Origin: Tricholoma matsutake
Lineage: Eukaryota > Basidiomycota > Agaricomycetes > Agaricales > Tricholomataceae
Direction: 5' to 3'
Length of the DNA: 64,000 nucleotides
Assembly: GCA_026075535.2 (NCBI GenBank)
Contig: AP026546.1
Span: 10,602,001 to 10,666,000, forward strand
Shown here: positions 55,675-64,000 of the stretch, in pieces
Layout: each line of letters begins with the position of its first letter
Numbering within the stretch: the first letter of the stretch is position 1
Translations under genes and position numbers: made by a program
Notes under the pieces: generated by a model
The model's database searches: none
The model's input: only the letters and a program-made list of their open reading frames with translations
Told to the model about the DNA's origin: nothing

Positions 55675-57890
55675 AATGGCTGCCGTGTGAGACTGCATTG
55701 AAGGCCTAGCATTCCAAGAACTCCTCAAAGAGAAAGATGTGAAAATGAAATTCAAATTCACTGACTGCTTCCCACTTTGTCTCCCTGATAGCACCAAAGA
55801 TATTCCCGGCCACATGTTCCACCACATCCGACTCAAAGACCCCACCAAGGCCAACAATGGCAAAGGATATGCAGCTCCCAAGAAATATCAAGAACCTTGG
55901 AAGAGACTGCTGGATGACCACCTCAAGGCTGGCCCCATTCAGCCATCCTCCTCAGAATTTGCCTCATCAGCATTCTGGGTGCCAAACATTGCCAGGGTAC
56001 CTGACTTAACAGTTGACCCTCGGTGGGTGAACGACTACCAAGCACTCAACAGTAGCACTGTACGAGACAACTTCCCCCTACCCTGCATAGACAATATACT
56101 CGCCGACTGTGGGAAGGGAAAAATATTTGGCAAGATGGACATGACAAACTCCTTCCAGACACAAGTACACCCTAATGACATTCACCTCACTGCCATAAGA
56201 ACACCATAGGGACTTTATGAGTAGACCGTCATGCCACAGGGTGGAGGCAATGCTCTGGCCACACATCAGCGCCGAATGACTGATGCACTATGAGAACTCA
56301 TCAGCAAGATTTGCCATGTGTATCTTGGATATCATCATATGGTCACAAACTCCGGAGGAACATGAATGAAACTGCACCACCATTCTTCAAGTCTTCCAAA
56401 AAGCCAGTATCTACTGCAATCAGGCGAAATCCAACCTCTTCACCACCAAATTATGTTTCCTCAGTCATATCATCTCAGGGACAGGTATCAAACCTGACCC
56501 CCGCAAAACCAGCCGAATTGCATCTTGTCCACAACCAATGACTGCCACCAATGTCAGGGAGTTCCTGGGACTCACCAGATATATTGCCACCTTCCTTCTG
56601 GTACTCGCTGAGTATACAAGCATACTCACACCACTCACCACCAAGGAATGTGACCAGGAATTCCCCCCATGGACCACAGAACACCAGGCCACCTTTGAAC
56701 ACATCAAAGACCTGGTTCTAGGCACCGACTGTCTCACTGTAATTAATTATGAAGACCAGGCATCAAATATCTATGTCACCACCAATGCCAGTGACCACCG
56801 AACCGGTGCCGTGTTGAGTTTTGGTGCAACTTGGGAAACTGCGAGACCAGTCACCTATGACTCCTACCAACTCAACAGTTCCAAGAAGAATTACCCTGTT
56901 CACGAGAAGGAAATCCTTGCCATCATCAAGGGATTCAAGAAATGGAGATCCTCCCTCCTCAGTGCCCATTTCAAGGTCTTCACCGACCACCGAACACTTG
57001 AATACTTCCAATCACAGAAGGAGATGTTGAGATGACAAATGAGATGGTCAATGTACATGGCTGATTTTGACTACAACATTACCTATATCTGTGGCAAAGA
57101 AAACACTGCAGCAGATGCACTATACCACATGCCTGATGCCACACCAGATGCATGCCTTGCTGCCTGCGCAATCGCATACACACACAATGCACCAGCTACA
57201 CACACCACTGGCATACTAAACATCGCTGCAGACCAGTCAGTTCTCAATGCCATCATCACCGGCTATGAGCCTGATTCCTTTGCCAAACAACTTATGAAGG
57301 ATATTGACATGAGGAGTATTGAAGGGGCAACCCTCACTGATCAACTCCTCTATGTTGGCCACCGACTTGTGATCCCACAAGATCTCAAGGTATGCAAACT
57401 ACTCTACAACCTGGCACATGATACCTTGGGCCATTTTGTCTTTGACAAAAGCTATGAATCCCTCCGCAGCTCTTATTACTGGCCAAACATGCACTGGGAT
57501 TTGGAAAATGCATACATCCCATCGTGCACCAAGTGCCAGCAAAACAAAAACCAGACCATGAAACCCACCGGTCCCTTGCACCCACTACCAGTACCTGCCA
57601 ATTGCTTTGACACCATTGCCCTGCTTCATTGGTCCACTACCAGAGGAGAATGGAAAGGACACCATCCTGACCATGACAGACCTCCTCGGTGCTGACATAT
57701 GCATCACTGGCATTCACTCCTCATACCCAGCTGCCCAGGTCACCATTATGCTCTTTGATGAATGGTACTGCAAAAACGGCCTCATGCTACACCTCATCTC
57801 TGACAGAGATGCATGTTTCACCACTGACCTTTGGACTGCACTCCACAAGCTCACCGGCATTAAACTAAAAATGTCCACATCCTATCACAA
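55675..57890 (+). pseudogene. Ty3/gypsy pol fragment G6: RT, RNase H, integrase
   Basis: RT 55,675-56,330: VNDYQALNSSTVRDNFPLPCI, KMDMTNSFQTQ (motif A kept); TAG at 56,208 and 56,217, TGA at 56,291; the YLDD box near 56,315 is broken by a 2-bp loss. RNase H 56,538-57,035 (TNASDHRTGAVLSF, TDHRTLEYF), TGA at 57,033. Integrase 57,039-57,890: CTKCQQNKNQ zinc module; first catalytic Asp codon lost by a 2-bp deletion near 57,621 just before FIGPLPEENG; second Asp LISDRDACF kept. The frame ends after KMSTSYH where the hAT-like element has inserted. Confidence 0.9.
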
Positions 57891-57892
57891 GG

Positions 57893-58750
57893 TCTTTGTC
57901 CTCCCCCACATATTCCTGGAGGAATCCTGGAGGATTATTGGGAACCAATGTTCCAGCCATTTGTGACTCAAGTATATATTCCTGGCTCTTCCCATTCCAG
58001 GGGGATTCCTGGTTGATTCCTGGTAAATTACACTCTTCCAGGAGGAATTCCGAGAATTCCCCAGGACTCTGGTACCAGGATTCCACCAGGACTCCACCAA
58101 GACTCCACCAGGAATCCAGTGGGACTCACCAGGAATCCACCAGGACTACTCTACCAGGAATCTACTGGGACTCCACTGGGATTTAACCAGGAGTCTTTAT
58201 TACTACTACTACTAGTAATAAAATAAATGTCATGAGCCAGAATTGAACCCTTGGCATTAGATGACAACATCATAGCACAGCCAATATGACCACTACACCA
58301 CATGGATTTACAACATATGTCCACTAACTGCTTTAGGTACCATTGGGGCGGCTGTGCATGACAAAGCACACAGCCACATCATCAACACTGCCAGTTCATC
58401 AACCATCACCACCACTGTCAATGATGCTGGCCCCAGCCCCACCCACCAAACGACACACCACCCATGTCCAGCCCCACGAGCAACTGCTCATGGGGTGGAT
58501 CATGGGTGGAATGGCTGATGAGGACCACTACATCAACAACAACAACACAATCCCAACTGAGCGCCCACCCCCATGCCTGCAAGCCCCTGCTCATAGGGTG
58601 GATCATGGGTGCCATCACAGCAAACAGACCCCAGCCTCACCCACTGAACAACACACCACCCACATCCAGCCCCATTGGTGGCCAGGGACAACAGGAGCAG
58701 GGCCCACATGTGACAATGAACCCCCACCAGGCTGCCCCCACACTTTGCAT
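57893..58750. mobile_element. hAT-like element fragment c (right-end type, reversed)
   Basis: Begins CTTTGTCCTCCCCCACATA, then a CCAGGAATCC/CCAGGACTCC array (57,915-58,195), a tRNA-like segment, CAGCC palindrome words, and GAGCAACTGCTC-type palindromes (58,472; 58,575). Matches element a from 43,646 back to about 43,150 and further by motif. Cut at 58,750 by the G5 LTR. Confidence 0.75.
58239..58303 (-). repeat. tRNA-like segment in fragment c
   Basis: Minus strand: ATGTGGTGTAGTGGTCAT (A-box-like) and GGGTTCAATTCT (B-box-like), with a spacing closer to a real tRNA than in the copy at 43,283. Confidence 0.6.
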
Positions 58751-59916
58751 TGATAGGTCATCTTCTCGGCTCAAGGACCGATTCAACACTTTAGCATCAT
58801 TCTAATCACATCGGCTAACTCCTATGACGTCCCAGATGCAGTGCGACATACTCTATCGATCGCGATATCATATCGACCACATCAAAACATCACCAGCGAC
58901 ATCGATAGTATCAAAAGACCACATCGCACAACCTTAGGACTACCCCAAAAGTCCCTAAGATTCCCCTACACAACCACCAAACATCCCTGACCAACTTCGA
59001 ACAAGCCACAACCGCAATCGACCATCGTCGAGCATCATCGTTCAATATCGAGAAACTATGAGCGACATTGGGCACCACCTTCATTATCTAAATGGTGGAA
59101 GACCATGCACTAGGACGTATTCCAACTCGTGTTCAAACCTGCTGATCATAGGTCAGCTTCATTCCAAGTCCCTATCACACACAGAACCCGCTGGATGCAT
59201 TATTGTGAGACTTAGTGCAGTTTATACACAAAGGACAGTCTCTTTTAGTTCTTTCCCTTTATTACCCTTTCATCATATGATATATATATCTTTCTTGTTC
59301 GGATTCCAGTCTCCTTTATGGCCTTGTGCCTTAACTCATATCTTTTGCCTCATGTTCTACACATGTTTCTCATTCCATTTTAGGAAGTTTCTTTAAAACA
59401 TATAAAACTCTGTAGTATCTACTTGAAAATAACAAGAAATCGTCTTCACATATCGTCTCGTATATAGTTCTAAGCATCCGATCAGCTTTCTAAAACAATC
59501 TAAGTCTCTGCGGGTTTTCTCGATTGACGAGAAACCTCCGCAATTGTCGCATCCTCGATCCTCCCTCGATCCTCTCGTCATTAGTTCTAGCAACCCTTCC
59601 AACACTTCATAGCAGTTTGCCGCACCCTTCGTATACCATCGACCTATTGAAAGGTCCCCATAATTCACATATCGACCATCGACAATAAAACTCATTTGGT
59701 GTCGATCTCGTCGATCGCCCTCAATATCGATTGATACTTGATCGGACCATGACAAACATCTTTGTCTCGCATAACACTACCTTCACAACTAGTAATCTTC
59801 TCAGAGGTTTGACCACGAACTTTCGGAAGGTCTCGCAACCCTCCTCTGACTCGTTGCAAACATCATCAATTGCCTCATCAGCAGTTCTGGTGGTTTTCCC
59901 GGGTTGAGCATCATCA
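58751..59916 (+). repeat. G5 5' LTR
   Basis: 1166 bp, TGATAGGTC to GCATCATCA, followed after TCTT by the primer-binding-like TGGAGCCCACTGCGAGG. CpG-rich compared with G4. Contains TATATATAT near 59,280. Confidence 0.82.
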
Positions 59917-59920
59917 TCTT

Positions 59921-59937
59921 TGGAGCCCACTGCGAGG
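59921..59937 (+). promoter_or_regulatory. probable primer binding site of G5
   Basis: TGG followed by AGCCCACTGCGAGG right after the LTR fits a tRNA 3'-end complement. Confidence 0.6.
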
Positions 59938-59979
59938 GTGTCTGAATCATTTCATCATCAGACCAACCTCAACTTCCTC

Positions 59980-62016
59980 GGCTTAGGCCAACACAAGCGA
60001 GAACCCTTCGGATCGATACTCGCCACGCCTTTGAATCTCTCAAACAATCGGGAGATATTCTAATACCAGTTTCCGAGGCAGAATCTACTCATCGTAGACT
60101 ATTTCCTTCACCTATATCATTGCCTTCCACATCATCATCTACTTCTTTGTCATCATCATCGACCTCTTCATTTATCCTTCCAACAACTTTGACACCTCTA
60201 CCATCTATTACACAAGTCTTAACCCCTACCCCTAGAGTCATTGCATTCATGACTACCCAAACCGCAATGCCAGCTCGTGGGCACTCAACCGCTCCAAAAT
60301 TCGACCTGACTCAGCCTCAAGAGCTTTGACGATACTTCGAAGAGCTTGAACTATTATTCCCGACCTGCGGCGTTACTGAATCGAATCTCATGAAGAAACA
60401 CGCTTGTCGCTACCTCGACATCGACTCGTCAGAACTCTGGGAATCGCTTCCAGAGTATCAACCTGGCACATCATTCAACAAATTTAGAACAGCAGTACAC
60501 AAACTCTATCCCGGCTCGGAAGACGATCGCAAATGGATCATATCAGGACATGGACAAATTAGTGGGAGAACAGCTACGTGTTGGGATATTTGACGTGAGC
60601 GATCTAGGAATGTATTATCGCACATTCTATAACATTACTCACTTTTTGCGAGCAAAGAATAGGATCTCGGAAGCTGAGCAAAGCAGAGCTTATGTTCGAG
60701 GATTCCAACCCAGCTTATGGACTCGAATTGCTCGACGACTCAAACTCAAATTCCCTGACCATTATCCCAACGATCCGTATCCACTCAACAACATTCACGA
60801 TGCAGCAAAATTCGTTCTAGCAGGCTCCAACACATCGAACTCAGTAATCCACCAATCGACCTCTTCATCGCACTCAACATCGAACGTCGGAAATACGGGC
60901 ACCTCGTCACCTGGAACTATTACGATCAAAACCGAAGATCTAAACACGATGTTCGAACGATTTGCTAGCACCATCGCTATGCATATCGCAGGTACTAAAA
61001 ATCCTCGCACTAATTTGGCAGACAGACAGGCACATATCAATGCACTCCTTTGCATATTTTGCGGTTTATCTGGACATTTTATCCCTGAATGTATGGTTTG
61101 TCAGTCATACTTGAACGAAGGGAAGTGTAAGCGAAACACAGAAGGAAAGATCGTACTTCCTAACGGACAATTCACCCCTCGAAGTATCCCTGGTAGGTTT
61201 ATCAAGGAACGCATCGATGAATGGTGGAAACGCAACCCAGATGCAACCCCAGCAGCAACACTTTTATTCAGCATCGCACCATTGGCACCTTCAACTCCGA
61301 CTAGTTCAACCTCAGCTGCGATCACTTTGATAACAGAGTCCGATGCCATTTCTATATCAGGAGTGGAGACAAAAGGCATTTATCATAACTTGATGTTGAC
61401 AGCTGACTCCGAAGATAGAATAGCAGCTCTCGAGCGCGAAATATTTGTGCTTCGAAGTGGTCGACCATTTTCGCGTCCAAACAAAGAGGTTCGAAATTCA
61501 GTTCCAGCCATGACAATGCCTATCCCTGCATCGTCAATGTCTACTGGTACAGTCCCACCACCCTCAACATCTTCATCGACAATGGTCAACCCTTCGACTT
61601 CAACTACCGCTCCAACATTGACATCGACCACTTTGCCATTGACCACCATACCCCCAATGCAAACCTTGGTACACCCATACATGTCAGTCAGGGAGAACGC
61701 CTATTTGCCACCACACGAAAGGAACTTTGCTGGTGCATCAAAGGGTAAGGAAAAAGATGGACCATCGTATGCGACACAGGCACCGGTACAGAACGAGAAA
61801 ATCGCGCATGATATATTTGTGTGCTCGATGAAGATGCCGATTGTCATGCTGACATCCGAAGAACTACTCTCTCTTTCACCAGAGGTTCGAACAAAATGGA
61901 GAGAACAGGTCACACCAAAACAAGTCCCACAATCCGGAAACAATGCAACAAACATGTTTAGTCCAGACGCGATCATCGTGCCTGACCCGTACGAGACTTA
62001 TATTAGCAGTCTCTGA
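59980..62016 (+). pseudogene. G5 gag
   Basis: Frame from about 59,980 (start not fixed) with Ser/Thr-rich N-terminus; TGA at 60,327-60,329 before RYFEELELLFPTCGV; one-base shift near 60,545; then 60,550-62,016 with the capsid-like ISEAEQSRAYVRGFQPSLW and LKLKFPDHYPNDPYP, a CCHC zinc knuckle CIFCGLSGHFIPEC near 61,050, and a Ser/Thr/Pro-rich C-terminal part. Confidence 0.9.
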
Positions 62017-62044
62017 CCCAGTGAAATCCCTCAGCCTTTCATTG

Positions 62045-62460
62045 TCGCTAAAGAAACTTCATCGATTAGATCAGTTATTATGGACGTCCATGGTAACAAC
62101 CAGGTAGAAAGTGTCATCGATCCTGGTTCCTCGATCATATCGATGGCCAAAGATGTTTGCCATGAACTCGGTCTAGCATATGACTCCTTGATTAGGCTTC
62201 TGATGCAGTCTGCTAATGGGACTGTGGATGAAACACTCAGTTTAGCATGCAACGTACCCTGCGATCTTGGTGGAATCACCCTATACATGCAGATACATAT
62301 TATTTGGGACCCGGCATACGATATTCTACTCGGATGACCTTTCGACGTCTTGACAGAAAGCGTCATTAGGAACTATCAGAACAAAGCACAAACCATCATG
62401 ATATGTGATCCTAAGTCAACTTGGACCACTACAATTCCCTCGATACCTTGATCGCACCAT
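62045..62460 (+). pseudogene. G5 aspartic protease
   Basis: VIDPGSSIISMA gives the D-x-GS active site; YDILLG followed by TGA (62,335-62,337) in place of Arg, then PFDVL. The segment 62,461-62,760 is a linker in mixed frames. Confidence 0.82.
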
Positions 62461-62762
62461 CATCGAAAAGTAGTTCGAGAGGATTTTCAGCGTTAGAGAA
62501 TGAAATTTCGGAACAGTGTGCTTTCATCATCTCGTTCGACTCTTCTAACTCCTCTATCTTTATCGAGTGCACTGCAAATATCCCCGAAATCGACTCCTCT
62601 GAAGAATTATCCGCAACGCTTTCTGATTTATATTTATCTGTGTGTGACAAGTTCCACGTTCCTCGAAACGCCTCGATGGTGTTTATACCTATGTGACCTT
62701 CTTCATCGTCAGTTTCCCCTTCCTCAGTTATTTCCGACAATCCACAGTCTAGTTATCTATCG

Positions 62763-64000
62763 ATGAAGACAAAGTATAAACCAGTCGCACAGAAGGTCCG
62801 CCCAATCATGGCCAGACTACCTGATCATTTTAGAATTATTCGACACATTGAGGGCGATCCCCTCCAAGACATGCCTCCACTCAATCCCCATCCTCCAATA
62901 TTCAAACCAACTCCTCGATATAACCTTGAACGCAAAAACATCATTGATCGAAATCATCCAGGAGATTTCTTATGGCCTCAAGAACGAGACCTCATGCATG
63001 ACTTCATTCGAAACCAGCAAGCAGGGTTCGCATGGACCGAAAACGAACGAGGAAGGTTTCGACCAGATTTCTTCCCCCCTATCGAGTTCCCAGTCATCCC
63101 GCATACCCCTTGGGTCGAACACAATATCCCCATACTGCCTGGTTTGTATGAACAAATTTGCGAGATGCTGAAAAAGAAGATCAAAGCAGGAGTCTACGAG
63201 TCGTTGAACTCGTCATACCGATCGCGATGGTTTTGCGTTGCGAAGAAAGATGCAAAATCACTCCGAATTGTCCACAGCCTTGAGCCGCTAAACCAAGTTA
63301 TGATTCAGCACTCAGGCGTTGTCCCGATCCCCGAGCATTTAGCCGAACAGTTTGGAGGACACGCTTGTGGTGGAATGTTGCATTTATATGTTGCATTTGA
63401 TGAAAGGCTCGTATCTGAATCCTCTCAAGATCTAACGACTTTCCAGACACCATTCGGCGCACTTCGAATTGTCACCCTACTGATGGGTTGGACGAACTCG
63501 GTTCTGATCCTACACGACAACATAACTTTCATCCTACAACCCGAGGTCCCTCACATCACAATCCCTTATATCGACAACACACCGGTGAAGGGTCCGAAAT
63601 CAGAATATTGAATGATTGGTGGGTCTTATAAAATGATCATCGACAACTCAGGCATTCGACGATTCGTGTGGGAACACTTTGAGAACCTAAATCGCATCAT
63701 CCAGCACATGAAGTATTGTGGTGGGACATTCTCTGGACCGAAATTATTTGCTTGTGTCCCCGAGATAATCGTTTTAGGTCATTGATGCAATATTCAAGGC
63801 CAAATGGCTGACCCAACGTGTATCGATAAGATCCAGAAATGGGGTCCATGTTGTACGCTCACAGAAGTTAAGGCATTCTTAGGAACGATTGGAGTTTGTT
63901 GAATTTTCATCCAGAGTTTCACACATCGAGCAGCTCCACTAATCAATCTTACTTGAAAAGATGTGCCCTTCGAATTCGGCCCATCTCAGGTAGCAGCGCA
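62763..64000 (+). pseudogene. G5 reverse transcriptase, running off the window
   Basis: Frame 62,763-63,611: AGVYESLNSSYRSRWFCVAKK, LRIVHSLEPLN, VAFDERLV (motif A), TTFQTPFGALRIVTLLMGWT, and YIDNTPVKGP near 63,571 where relatives have YIDD, so the second catalytic Asp is Asn. Further stops: 63,609 TGA, and TGA at 63,783, 63,899 and 63,953 (GH-C, GVC-IF, LT-KD), each at an Arg position. The lineage is the one with the V-P-[VI]-[KR]-G-P tail after the catalytic box. RNase H and integrase lie beyond the window. Confidence 0.92.

Noticed and set aside
40745..58303. Functional tRNA genes at the four A/B-box segments
   Set aside because: No acceptor or anticodon stems pair; they resemble SINE heads inside DNA elements.
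59393..59930. Minus-strand ORFs within the G5 LTR as genes
   Set aside because: They lie wholly inside an LTR, and the solo LTR copy at 54,213-55,393 does not keep the frames.

Overview
The window reads as genomic DNA of a mushroom-forming basidiomycete (Agaricomycete), from a transposon-dense region of the kind found around mating-type or sub-repeat-rich loci. The evidence is a STE3-type pheromone receptor gene with 50-60 bp GT-AG introns, KDZ-type transposase remnants, chromodomain Ty3/gypsy elements, and several gene families that I know only from Agaricomycetes. No rRNA, no intact tRNA gene, no CRISPR array and no bacterial feature is visible. Exact species is not determinable from the sequence alone.

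Layout. 1-3.1 kb: 3' part of a decayed gypsy element with a small membrane-anchored ORF after integrase. 3.06-3.96 kb: minisatellite. 4.1-48.7 kb: a giant imperfect palindrome. Its loop (30,026-34,602) carries the pheromone receptor, and its inner arms (22,399-30,025 and 34,603-40,160) are almost identical. Its outer arms (4.9-6.7 kb versus 40.2-40.4 plus 47.1-48.7 kb) are clearly diverged. Each arm carries a KDZ-transposon-like gene set: a KDZ transposase, a divergently transcribed conserved protein, a Cys-rich/acidic protein and a Pro/Ala/Thr-repeat protein.

Each arm then received its own insertions. The left arm holds gypsy element G1 (6.7-22.4 kb), into which a second copy of the same family, G2 (8,723-16,378), jumped; an 842-bp hAT-type MITE then hit G1. 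G1 and G2 both carry an extra coiled-coil, NLS and Cys-rich gene in antisense at their 3' ends. The right arm holds a small LTR element, R3 (40,430-47,126), that lacks pol; its left LTR is split by a 3.1-kb hAT-like element and its internal gene is split by a solo LTR and by a foldback element. Nearly every insertion shows its target-site duplication, so the order of events can be read.

49.5-64 kb: a second mosaic made of gypsy G4 (49.5-54.2), an inverted solo LTR (54.2-55.4), a short array of covarying hairpins (55.42-55.63), gypsy fragment G6 (55.7-57.9), a truncated hAT-like element (57.9-58.75), and gypsy G5 (58.75 to the window end).

How it works together: almost all genes here are mobile-element genes in various states of decay. 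In-frame stops are mostly CGA to TGA changes, and several catalytic Asp codons were lost by C|GAC to C|AAC changes, which points to CpG-type mutation as the force silencing these elements. The one gene that looks like a cellular gene with an open structure is the pheromone receptor in the palindrome loop, next to a multi-pass membrane protein gene whose 3' half lies in the palindrome arms.
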